A model generated the notes under the pieces. That model did not search any database. It was not told the origin of the DNA and saw only the letters and a program-made list of their open reading frames with translations. DNA of 64,000 bases, taken from positions 62,001-126,000 of the forward strand of contig JAETRD010000008.1 in NCBI GenBank assembly GCA_021770345.1, read 5' to 3'. Within the stretch, counting starts at the first letter, position 1; each line of letters opens with the position of its first letter. Origin of the DNA: Lachnospiraceae bacterium (lineage in GTDB: Bacteria > Bacillota > Clostridia > Lachnospirales > Lachnospiraceae). Positions 53,160 through 60,912 of the stretch are shown piece after piece. A program made the position numbers and the translations under genes.

Positions 53160-54608
53160 TTAAACCGTTTCTATGTATTCCGCCGCTTCCATACCTGCGA
53201 TCCGCCCCGTGTTTACGGCATATCCCATCGAATTGCCCGGCAGCAGGAACATATAGCTGTCCTCGTAGATGTTGCAGGAATCCGCGCCGGCCGCATACAG
53301 TCCCGGAATCGGCATAAATTCCTTATCGCAGACCTCACAGTTTTCATTGATTCGGATACCTCCGACCGTCCCGTACCCGCCCGGATGAATGGCTGCCGCA
53401 TAGTACGGCGCCTTGCGGAGCTTCTTTAAATATCTGTAATTCTTAAAAAATTCCTCGTCTCTGCTGTCGCAGTAGTCGTTGTACTCATCCACGGTATCCG
53501 CGAGCGCCTCAGGCTCTATCCCGAGCTGTGCGGCCAATTCCTCGATACTGTCCGCGCGGAAGAAATTTTTCGTTCCGTTTTCGAGCAGACGGTCCATTCC
53601 GTCATAGAAGTCGGAGACATCCGTCTCCGGGTTTACGAGACTTGTCACGTCCACCCCGTTTTTCACATACGCTTTCACAATAGAAGCATCCACAATGCTG
53701 TACACGGTCTTATCCTTCTGGTGGTTCGCGAGGTTGCCGAGATATGTGGTATTCTGCATATACTCCTCGTTCATGACCCGCTTGCCAAATTTATTTACCA
53801 GCAGGTTGGGCTGTTTAAAAATATTGATTACTCCCGCGGCGGCTTCCTCGCCTCCGCCTAAATCGCAGGCCTGCTCAATTCTGACCGGAAGATGATCCGC
53901 GCCGGCCTCCCAAGCCATCCGAAGGCCGTCGCCCACAATGCCCGGAATTGCGAAATTAAACAGTTCTCTGCCCTGCTCGAGACCGATTTCTTCTTTTATC
54001 AGTTCTTTGTTTGCGCCCGCACCGCCGGTACAGATAATCGCCGCATCGCACGCAATCTCAAATTCCTCTCCCCCAGCTTTCTGCGCAAGCACTCCCGTCA
54101 CTCTTCCGTCCGTCTTCAAAATTTTCTTTCCGACTGTCTCAAGCATAATCTTCACGCCAAGCTCCTGCGCTCTCTGGAACAATGCCCGGTTCATGGCTCC
54201 CGCTGCCCGCGGGCCAATCTTATTTCCGGTCTTTACGATGTGCCAGGTTGCTTCCGACTGCGGGAAATACCGAAATGCCCCTTCAAACTCCACGCCCATG
54301 TCCTCAAGCCATTCAATCGTTTCGGCAGACTGTTCAAAATACCGCTTTACCAGCCGCGCATCCACATTGTAATGGGTGTACTCCATAAACATGTTAAATG
54401 CTTTTTCGACCGTAATATCGATCATCTGCTCCTGTTGATACCTGGTTCCGATTCCAAGCGGCCCCATTCCCATATTGGCCGCACCGCCGGTGATCCCTGC
54501 CTTTTCAAGCACGATGACTTCGGCTCCGTCCTCCGCCGCCTGCACTGCCGCGGACATTCCCGACGGCCCGCCCGCGATCACTACAATCTGTGTTTTGAGC
54601 TTTTCCAT
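53160..54608 (-). CDS. FAD-dependent oxidoreductase, fumarate reductase/flavocytochrome c type
   Basis: 482 residues. FAD-binding start VVIAGGPSGMSAA with GITGGAANM after it, a capping domain, and the C-terminal FAD-contact region (YGTVGGIRINENCEV; GLYAAGADSCNIYED). No signal peptide or haem motif, so a soluble member. The family reduces activated double bonds or oxidises the reverse. First gene of the deglycosidase/importer operon; a role on an unsaturated sugar product or on the aglycone enone is possible. GGAGAGG site. Substrate not predictable. Confidence 0.85.
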   Translation of the reverse strand: MEKLKTQIVVIAGGPSGMSAAVQAAEDGAEVIVLEKAGITGGAANMGMGPLGIGTRYQQEQMIDITVEKAFNMFMEYTHYNVDARLVKRYFEQSAETIEWLEDMGVEFEGAFRYFPQSEATWHIVKTGNKIGPRAAGAMNRALFQRAQELGVKIMLETVGKKILKTDGRVTGVLAQKAGGEEFEIACDAAIICTGGAGANKELIKEEIGLEQGRELFNFAIPGIVGDGLRMAWEAGADHLPVRIEQACDLGGGEEAAAGVINIFKQPNLLVNKFGKRVMNEEYMQNTTYLGNLANHQKDKTVYSIVDASIVKAYVKNGVDVTSLVNPETDVSDFYDGMDRLLENGTKNFFRADSIEELAAQLGIEPEALADTVDEYNDYCDSRDEEFFKNYRYLKKLRKAPYYAAAIHPGGYGTVGGIRINENCEVCDKEFMPIPGLYAAGADSCNIYEDSYMFLLPGNSMGYAVNTGRIAGMEAAEYIETV

Positions 54609-54664
54609 ATCCGTTCCTCTCCATCACTCCGAATTGATAACGTTTCCTTGCTTTTACTGTCCCC

Positions 54665-54728
54665 ATTCTATCATCACTGCTTCCGGCGAACCTCTTTTCT
54701 GTTTTAAAAAAAGCGCCTCCTGTTGCAA
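54665..54728 (-). promoter_or_regulatory. Activator-type promoter with the shared 21-bp direct repeat
   Basis: Minus strand: TTGCAACAG (54720-54728), 14 bases, AAAACAG (54699-54705, extended to AAAACAGAAAA), then a TAGAAT -10 at 54665-54670, 35 bases on from the start of AAAACAG. Same parts and spacing as at 44123-44185. It lies in the 321-bp gap between divergent genes and would drive the gene at 54608 and those after it. Confidence 0.7.
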
Positions 54729-54748
54729 GAAACCGGCGCATCAAAAAA

Positions 54749-54781
54749 GCATGCAACAAATCAAAGAGGTTTGTTGCATGC
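54749..54781 (-). terminator. Perfect 12-bp inverted repeat with T run
   Basis: Arms GCATGCAACAAA (54749-54760) and TTTGTTGCATGC (54770-54781), followed on the minus strand by six T. It reads as an intrinsic terminator stopping antisense transcripts before the operon promoter. Both arms also contain TGTTGCA, part of the shared operator, so protein binding is possible. Confidence 0.6.
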
Positions 54782-54868
54782 CTTTCCTTCTCCCCATATT
54801 CACTTGAAAAGATGAATGTTTCCCTCCCGAAACGTTATCTCCACCGGACGACTCCCTGGTTTCTATGC

Positions 54869-54895
54869 ACAACCAACCGTCCCTCACATAAAATA
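54869..54895 (+). promoter_or_regulatory. Sigma-K-like sporulation promoter
   Basis: AC (54869-54870), 16 bases, CATAAAATA (54887-54895), which matches the sigma-K pattern AC-N16-CATANNNTA. It lies 35 bp before the ATG of the collagen-like gene. Confidence 0.55.
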
Positions 54896-54929
54896 AAAGT
54901 ACTATTATATGCGGAAAGGAGCCCATAAT

Positions 54930-55505
54930 ATGAATAAAAACTATAACATACCATGCTGTAATTGCTGCTGTCAGGGACCGGCCGGTCCGCCCGGTCCGAT
55001 GGGACCGCAGGGGCCGATAGGACCACAGGGGGAAGCCGGTCCGCCCGGTGCGCCGGGCTCCGGCGTACAGCCGGCCTATTTTAACGGCGTCATGCAGGGC
55101 GGATTCCAGACCGTCCCGCCGGAGGGAGACGTGAATTTTCTGCTTGCGTACCAGTCCGGCGATTTCTCGTTTACCCCAAACACGGCCGAGATTATCGTAA
55201 ATACCGAAGGCGTTTATCGGATCGACTACTCCCTGCTGGTTCGTCCCGCCTCCCGCCTGCTGAACATCGCCTATGCGGTAGCCATCAACGGACTCGAAAA
55301 TCCGCTTTCATTTTTCGGCATCTACTCCGACGAACTTACAAGCACCGAGCGCGCCGGGATAACCGGCATGTTCATCACCGCGATTTCGGCCGGTTCAACC
55401 GTCACGCTGCGCAACAAATCTTCGACGGAAGATTTTCTCGCGGGAACCGGAATCGACCATCAGGCGGTCAATCATGCGGTCATCCTGTTGCAGCGGATTG
55501 CGTGA
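54930..55505 (+). CDS. Collagen-like, exosporium-type protein
   Basis: 191 residues from the ATG at 54930, behind AAAGGAG. A Cys-rich start (five Cys within residues 9-14) leads into about ten Gly-X-Y triplets (residues 17-45, GPAGPPGPMGPQGPIGPQGE), then a C-terminal domain of about 145 residues with the beta-sandwich look of BclA-type trimerising heads. Such proteins coat spores or cell surfaces. The short collagen stretch makes a small trimer. The sigma-K-like promoter supports a spore coat or exosporium place. Monocistronic, convergent with the glycosylase gene. Confidence 0.85.
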   Translation: MNKNYNIPCCNCCCQGPAGPPGPMGPQGPIGPQGEAGPPGAPGSGVQPAYFNGVMQGGFQTVPPEGDVNFLLAYQSGDFSFTPNTAEIIVNTEGVYRIDYSLLVRPASRLLNIAYAVAINGLENPLSFFGIYSDELTSTERAGITGMFITAISAGSTVTLRNKSSTEDFLAGTGIDHQAVNHAVILLQRIA

Positions 55506-55515
55506 CGCCTGCCAT

Positions 55516-56073
55516 TTATGCGTATTCTTCCCGCTTTTTTACGATTTCGCAGAAATCCTTCTTCACAGTCTCGTATTTGGAAGGGTCGCGCAAAACCGCT
55601 GACGGATGGTATGTCGCGGTCAGCGCACAGTCTTTCCGGCAGGTCCAGGTGCCGTGCTGCCGTGTGATTTTAAAATCCGGCGCGATAATGCGCTGCGCCG
55701 CGACGCGCCCGAGACAGACAATAATTTTCGGCTTTAGCAGAAACGTTTCGTATTTCAGATACGGAAAACACGCCGCTTTCTCCTCCTCTTTGGGGTCCCG
55801 ATTGCCGGGCGGATGGCATTTTAAGATGTTGGTAATGTATATTTCTTCTCTGGTCAGCCCGCTGTCCCGCAAAAGCCTGTCTAAGATCTCCCCGGAGCGC
55901 CCGACAAACGGAATCCCCTGCCGGTCTTCCTCCCCTCCGGGCGCCTCGGCGATAAACATAATATCCGCCTCGCGGCTTCCGCGCCCCATCACAGGCTGCT
56001 GCCTGGTACCGCTCAGCGGACAGTTCGCGCAGGCGGCAATGTGCCGTTCGATAGTATTCCATGTATATTCCAT
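55516..56073 (-). CDS. Uracil-DNA glycosylase, family 4 (Fe-S)
   Basis: DNA repair enzyme removing uracil, 185 residues. Cluster cysteines Cys15, 18, 86 and 102; motif I region IAEAPGGEEDRQGIPFVG and motif II HPSAV (His156) are intact. AAAGGAG site fixes the start at 56071-56073; an upstream extension in the same frame has no such site. Stands alone, 10 bp from the end of the convergent collagen-like gene with no clear terminator between. Confidence 0.94.
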   Translation of the reverse strand: MEYTWNTIERHIAACANCPLSGTRQQPVMGRGSREADIMFIAEAPGGEEDRQGIPFVGRSGEILDRLLRDSGLTREEIYITNILKCHPPGNRDPKEEEKAACFPYLKYETFLLKPKIIVCLGRVAAQRIIAPDFKITRQHGTWTCRKDCALTATYHPSAVLRDPSKYETVKKDFCEIVKKREEYA

Positions 56074-56192
56074 AAAAATCTCCTTTTGTAGTCTGTTTTT
56101 GACAGTATTATTATACACGGAAATGACGGAGACAGTAAAGGTAATCTCTGTCACGGTAACGTCTTAATAATTTCATCTCTGGCCAAAGCCAT

Positions 56193-56240
56193 AAAAAAGG
56201 GTGCCCCTCAGTCATTTCATGACTTTTGGGACACCCTCTT
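56193..56240 (-). terminator. Intrinsic terminator after the C-S lyase gene
   Basis: Minus strand: AGGGTGTCCC pairs with GGGGCACCCT, with an inner AGTCAT/ATGACT stem, then six T. It starts about 25 bp after the stop at 56265. Confidence 0.85.
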
Positions 56241-56264
56241 ACCCGTCAACGCGCAATTCTGATA

Positions 56265-58043
56265 TTATTTTGCCAGCAGTTTGGCAAACATGTCCGCATC
56301 CGGAATATCCGAAAGCGTTTTCCCGTAATGTGCATACTCCACCTTACAATCGCCGTCTAACACAAACGCAGCCGGAAGCTGGAGCTCGTTGCCCTCGTAT
56401 TTTCCGTGCTGATATCCTGCGGCAGCGGCCTCCGTTATCTTCGTGTATGCCCTGCCGTCAATCATGGCGCTCATATCCGCTGCACCCCTGACTCCGAAAC
56501 GTCTGTAAAGCGTCTGTTTCGGATCGCAGATCATGTCAAACGGCAGCATGTCCTTTTCAATCTGCCCGGAAATAATCTCCGGCTCGGACTGGAGCACAAC
56601 CAGAAGCTGTCCGCCTCCCGCGGTTATCTTATCATAATTTTCCGCCAGACGGTGAATGTCCACCTGGCAGAGTGTACAGCCGTAATAGCGCAGGAAGAGA
56701 AGCGCCGTCTTTTTCGCCCGCCCCGCGGTCTCCCGCAGGCTGCGCCCCTGTTCAAACGGTGTGTCAAAGGTAAAGTCCGCCATCGTATCCCCCGCATTCA
56801 AACGTTTCTGATATCCCTCCTCCACGGCAAATCCGCCGTTAAAGACGTACTTATCCATGCGGTCAAACGCCTCTTTGACGCGGCTTAAGGGCAGCGCAAG
56901 ATTGAGGCGGATGGAGCAGGGACCGTGAAACATCCTGCCGTCCTGCCATGCCACGCCCACGTCCCAGCCGGCCTGCTGGAGCTCGCCGATCGTCCTGTCG
57001 TGGGCTTCGCACCATTTTGTGCAGTCTAAAAAGAGCATATAGGTTCCTTCCGGCTTGGATACTTCCACCCCTTCGAAATGCTCCCGGATATAATCGCACG
57101 CATAGTCCACATTTCCGGTGATTACCTCGCAGAGCTCATCGACCCACTCATAGCCCTCCGGCTTGTAAGCGCCGATCAGCGCATGCATGGAAAGCACGTT
57201 CATATCGTTGTAATGGGGCTTGCTGCCCTTCGCCCGGATTCGGTCTCTCAAATACTTGTTGTAAATGATATGATAGCTTCCCACCAGACCCGCGAGATTG
57301 AACGTCTTGCTCGGCGCATACACGCCGATTGTACGGTTTCTCGCATCCTCGCTGACCATCTGGGTCGGGATATGTTTATGTCCCGCAAGAATAATGTCGG
57401 ACCAGATCTCGTCGGAAATCACAAGACAGTCGTTCGCCTGATAGACTTCCATCGCCTTCTCGATCTCCCAGCGCTCCCAGACGCGGCCGCAGGGATTGTG
57501 CGGACTGCAGAACACCGCCACATGAATATTTTCCATTTTAAGTTTCATATCCATATCTTCATAGTCCATCCGCCAGACGCCGTTTTCGTCCTTCACCAGC
57601 GGACTGTGAACGATTTTAAATCCGTTGTTCCCGATACTCATCGTGAATCCGATATAGGTCGGACTGTGAAGCAGCACCGCGTCTCCGGGAGCGGCAAATG
57701 CGGTCAGAGCGGAGATAACGCCGCCCAACACCCCGTTCTCGTAGCCGATACAGTCTTTCGTCAGCCCGGTCACTTTGTTGCGTGTCTCATGCCATCTGAT
57801 AATCGCATCATAGTACGCGTCCGTGGGCTGAAAATACCCGTACGCCGGATGCTTTGCCCGCTCGATAATCGCTTCCGGAATCGTCGGCACAGTCGGAAAA
57901 TTCATGTCTGCAACCCACATCGGAATCGCGTCAAAGCCTTCTTTTGGGGCGCCCGGCGTAAATCCCGGTATTGCCCCCAGCCCGTCTACCGCGATCGCGT
58001 CTTTGCCGCTGCGGTCCATAATCGATGTAAAATCGTACTTCAT
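56265..58043 (-). CDS. PatB/MalY-type C-S lyase fused to a redoxin domain
   Basis: 592 residues, about 200 more than a normal PatB. Residues 1-400: PLP fold-type I beta C-S lyase, with WVADMNFP, SPHNPCGR, Asp211, PLP Lys246 (APSKTF) and Arg379 (SIRLN). It cleaves cystathionine or cysteine-like substrates to a thiol or sulfide plus 2-aminoacrylate. Residues 415-592: an AhpC/TSA-like thioredoxin fold with Cys456 and Cys459 (YGCTLC). The fusion links thiol or sulfide release to a redox-active cysteine pair. GGGAGG site. Last gene after the permease and RidA genes. Confidence 0.9.
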   Translation of the reverse strand: MKYDFTSIMDRSGKDAIAVDGLGAIPGFTPGAPKEGFDAIPMWVADMNFPTVPTIPEAIIERAKHPAYGYFQPTDAYYDAIIRWHETRNKVTGLTKDCIGYENGVLGGVISALTAFAAPGDAVLLHSPTYIGFTMSIGNNGFKIVHSPLVKDENGVWRMDYEDMDMKLKMENIHVAVFCSPHNPCGRVWERWEIEKAMEVYQANDCLVISDEIWSDIILAGHKHIPTQMVSEDARNRTIGVYAPSKTFNLAGLVGSYHIIYNKYLRDRIRAKGSKPHYNDMNVLSMHALIGAYKPEGYEWVDELCEVITGNVDYACDYIREHFEGVEVSKPEGTYMLFLDCTKWCEAHDRTIGELQQAGWDVGVAWQDGRMFHGPCSIRLNLALPLSRVKEAFDRMDKYVFNGGFAVEEGYQKRLNAGDTMADFTFDTPFEQGRSLRETAGRAKKTALLFLRYYGCTLCQVDIHRLAENYDKITAGGGQLLVVLQSEPEIISGQIEKDMLPFDMICDPKQTLYRRFGVRGAADMSAMIDGRAYTKITEAAAAGYQHGKYEGNELQLPAAFVLDGDCKVEYAHYGKTLSDIPDADMFAKLLAK

Positions 58044-58136
58044 AAAAATACCTCCCTTTTTCTCTTATATGTCGTGTTTCTGTTTTCTGTCGGATGTTCG
58101 CTTGCCCGGCCGCCCCTGTCTGACAAACCGGTAAGA

Positions 58137-59513
58137 TCAGTTTACATCATCTGCGATCGCCTGTTCAATCACGGCATTTTTATTCTCTTCCAATGCCTCC
58201 TTCGAAACGGCCCCCTGTTTCAGACGCAGCGCAGAAAGCCCTACCAGCATTGCAACCAGGACCACACAGACAACGGAATCCGTCAGGGAAAGCTCCGTAA
58301 ACAGGTTATAGCAGACAACCCCGGCGCAAAAAACGCCCAGAATACAGCAGACATTCCACAGCCAGACCGGCATCTTAAACGAAGCCTTCTCCCACTGCTT
58401 CGGATATTTCTTCGGCAGCGTGATGCAGACAAAATTCATATACATATTCATCAGCATCGTAGGTATCATAACCAGCGAAACCACGCTGTCCAGCCCCATC
58501 CCCGTCACGATAGGGAAAATGCTGATCAGATAAAACATCAGATAGCTTATGTACGGATATCCGCTTTTGGTTGTTTTCTTAAATATGGCAGGGAGCCACC
58601 CGTCTTCCGCAACCTGAAGCATCGGATAGCGCATCATTCCGATGCCGCCGAGCATGGAACTCGCAAGCGCTCCTACCCCCCCTATCACAAAGAAGAGGTA
58701 CAGTCCCCTCGGCAGTATCGCCTCTGCCGTAACGCTGATATTTGCGCCCGCAACCTGCTCATAGGGAAGAACGCCGGACGCCACATAAGCCATAAGCGCA
58801 TAGATTGCGGCAAGCAAAATCGTAATAATCACGATCGCTTTCGGCAGCGTGCGCTTCGGCTTCTCCGTCACGGCCGCCATGGAAATCGGAGCCATTGTCG
58901 TCCCCTGACACGCCCATCCCATCACCGCGATCGCAGCGACAAAACCGCCGAATCCCTCCCGGAAAAATCCTCCGTCATATGTGGGAGAAAAGAAATTCCC
59001 CGCATCTACCTTTACCATTCCAAACAGAATAAACAATGCCAGCGCGACCACCAGAAGAACCGTAACCAGGTTTTCCAAAATCGTAATAAACCGGGACCCC
59101 TTGTAACTTGCGGCAAACACCAGCGTGATAATTATGAGAGAACATATCATCGAATAACTCTTGATTTGGGGTATGACCACACCCAGATAATCCGTGATTC
59201 CGATCGCATAGCCGGAAAATGCAAATCCCCCCACCACGGTAAACCATGCGCCGATCCCGCTGAGCAGCGGTGAAAAAAGCATTGTTTTCATGCTGTAATC
59301 CCCGCCTTTTAAGACAAACATGGTGGGGATGGCAAACTGATACCAGTAGGCGAGCAGCATGAAAAAGCAGCCCACCGCACAGACAAGGACAATGGAACGC
59401 CCCGTGTAAGCAATCCCATACCCCAGCAGCAGGAAAATACCGGTGCCGATCGCTCCGCCAAGCCCGAGTCCGACGATATTCACTGTCTTTAGTTTCTTTC
59501 CTTTTTCCTCCAT
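58137..59513 (-). CDS. APC-family amino-acid permease
   Basis: 458 residues with twelve or so membrane segments. N-terminal GLGLGGAIGTGIFLLLG is the APC substrate-binding helix. GAGGAGG site. Lies between ridA and the C-S lyase with gaps of about 95 bp on each side, so it may bring in the sulfur amino acid or other lyase substrate. Confidence 0.92.
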   Translation of the reverse strand: MEEKGKKLKTVNIVGLGLGGAIGTGIFLLLGYGIAYTGRSIVLVCAVGCFFMLLAYWYQFAIPTMFVLKGGDYSMKTMLFSPLLSGIGAWFTVVGGFAFSGYAIGITDYLGVVIPQIKSYSMICSLIIITLVFAASYKGSRFITILENLVTVLLVVALALFILFGMVKVDAGNFFSPTYDGGFFREGFGGFVAAIAVMGWACQGTTMAPISMAAVTEKPKRTLPKAIVIITILLAAIYALMAYVASGVLPYEQVAGANISVTAEAILPRGLYLFFVIGGVGALASSMLGGIGMMRYPMLQVAEDGWLPAIFKKTTKSGYPYISYLMFYLISIFPIVTGMGLDSVVSLVMIPTMLMNMYMNFVCITLPKKYPKQWEKASFKMPVWLWNVCCILGVFCAGVVCYNLFTELSLTDSVVCVVLVAMLVGLSALRLKQGAVSKEALEENKNAVIEQAIADDVN

Positions 59514-59609
59514 ATCCGTACCTCCTCATTATACAACATTTTGTACATCAATCAATCTCCCTTTGACTTTCGATGCAATTTTGTCCGAAAAATGCGACGC
59601 ACAGACCGC

Positions 59610-59990
59610 TTATCTGACGGCTATCGCCTCGATTTCAACCAGCGCGCCTTTGGGCAGCGCCGCAGCCTGGACCGCCGATCTCGCCGGACAGTCCCCTGTA
59701 AAATAACGGGCGTACACTTCGTTCATCGCCGCAAAATCTCCCATATTCTGTAAGTAGACTGTTGCCTTCACCACATGTGCCAGCGTAAGCCCTGCTTCTG
59801 CAAGAACCGCCTGCACATTTCTCAGCGACTGTTCCGCCTGATTCGAAATATCCTCCCCTGCGAACGCTCCCGTTTCCGGATCTACCGGAAGCTGTCCCGA
59901 CACATAGACAATCCCGTTTGCATCAATCCCCTGCGAATAAGGCCCTATTGCCGTCGGCGCGTTTTTGGTGGAAATTACCGTTTTCCCCAT
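59610..59990 (-). CDS. ridA: RidA enamine/imine deaminase
   Basis: 126 residues, YjgF/YER057c/UK114 family. Arg104 in CPARSAVQ, the catalytic arginine, is present, as is SGQLPVDPETG. It hydrolyses 2-aminoacrylate, the harmful by-product of PLP beta-lyases like the one downstream. Start at 59988-59990 after AAGGAGAGG. First gene of the operon, divergent from the YheO-type regulator. Confidence 0.95.
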   Translation of the reverse strand: MGKTVISTKNAPTAIGPYSQGIDANGIVYVSGQLPVDPETGAFAGEDISNQAEQSLRNVQAVLAEAGLTLAHVVKATVYLQNMGDFAAMNEVYARYFTGDCPARSAVQAAALPKGALVEIEAIAVR

Positions 59991-60021
59991 AATATCCTCT
60001 CCTTTTCTATTGGTATTTACA

Positions 60022-60053
60022 ATAATAAAATTATCAATCAATAATTTTATTAT
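60022..60053. promoter_or_regulatory. Perfect 13-bp inverted repeat, likely operator
   Basis: Arms ATAATAAAATTAT (60022-60034) and ATAATTTTATTAT (60041-60053) with a 6-base centre, 32 bp before the ridA start and in the gap to the divergent regulator. No GC stem or T run, so it is not a terminator. Probably bound by the regulator at 60225. Confidence 0.6.
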
Positions 60054-60150
60054 CACTTATAACTAGATATTATAATATTTTTCTCATATTGTAAAGAATT
60101 TTATCACATCTTTTTTATAATTTTGTCCGACGGAAGCGGCGACGCCAAAC

Positions 60151-60179
60151 TTGCAGATATTTCCTCTGCGTGATACAAT
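60151..60179 (+). promoter_or_regulatory. Promoter of the YheO-type regulator
   Basis: TTGCAG (60151-60156), 17-base spacer, TACAAT (60174-60179), 45 bp before the ATG. Confidence 0.65.
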
Positions 60180-60224
60180 AGTAATATTAAGCGTGACACA
60201 CAAAAGCAAGGCAGGTAACTCCAT

Positions 60225-60866
60225 ATGACAGATCTCGAAGTCTTACAGACATACATCAATATCGTCCCTTTTTTAGCGCAGGTGTGCGGTCCCGGCAGCG
60301 AAATAGCCGTCCACGATGTGGCAGATCCGGAGCATTCGCTGGTCGCCATCCGCAACAACGTATCCGGCCGGGAAATCGGCAATCCCCTCACAGACTTCGC
60401 GAGAGACATTATTGACAAAGGTTCCTACATCAATGCGGATTACCTGACGAATTACACCGGACGAAATAAAAACGGAGAATTTCTCTCTTCTACTTACTTT
60501 ATTAAAAATCAGGGACGTCTCATCGGCCTCTTATGTATCAATAAGGATATGAATGCCGTGCAGAACCTGAATAATGCGGTATCGAATCTTCTGGAATGGT
60601 TTAATCTGTCCCGATGCGAAGATACTGAATTTTCGGAAAGTCTCGACAAACCGATGTCCGGCCTGATGCGGGACCGCATTCAGGAAATCATTGCGGAGAG
60701 CGGCATTTCCCCCGCACGGATGTCCATTCACGAAAAGGTGCGCATTGTCCACCGGATGAGTGACGAAGGCATCCTCAATGTAAAGGGCTCTGTGCCAGAA
60801 ATCGCCGCACAGCTCTTTGTATCCGTACCCACCGTTTACCGGTATCTGAATAAACGCGAACAATAA
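60225..60866 (+). CDS. YheO/DauR-like PAS-HTH transcriptional regulator
   Basis: 213 residues. N-terminal YheO-type PAS domain (about 10-115, EIAVHDVADPEHSLVAIRN; NGEFLSSTYFIKN) and a C-terminal helix-turn-helix (IAAQLFVSVPTVYRYLNK). Members control amino-acid catabolic genes, for example D-arginine use. Divergent from ridA with a perfect inverted repeat in between, so it most likely controls ridA, the permease and the C-S lyase. Ribosome site is a modest AGG. Confidence 0.88.
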   Translation: MTDLEVLQTYINIVPFLAQVCGPGSEIAVHDVADPEHSLVAIRNNVSGREIGNPLTDFARDIIDKGSYINADYLTNYTGRNKNGEFLSSTYFIKNQGRLIGLLCINKDMNAVQNLNNAVSNLLEWFNLSRCEDTEFSESLDKPMSGLMRDRIQEIIAESGISPARMSIHEKVRIVHRMSDEGILNVKGSVPEIAAQLFVSVPTVYRYLNKREQ

Positions 60867-60912
60867 AATAAGGCCCGCCGTAAACAAATACGATGCGGAC
60901 ATGAGGAAATCG

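Noticed and set aside
54749-54781. Terminator of the uracil-DNA glycosylase gene
   Set aside because: It is about 735 bp beyond that stop codon with the collagen-like gene in between; at most it catches read-through.
57078-59273. Very long open frame on the plus strand opposite the C-S lyase and permease genes
   Set aside because: Antisense to two clear families, no ribosome site, Arg/His/Pro-rich composition typical of shadow frames in GC-rich DNA.
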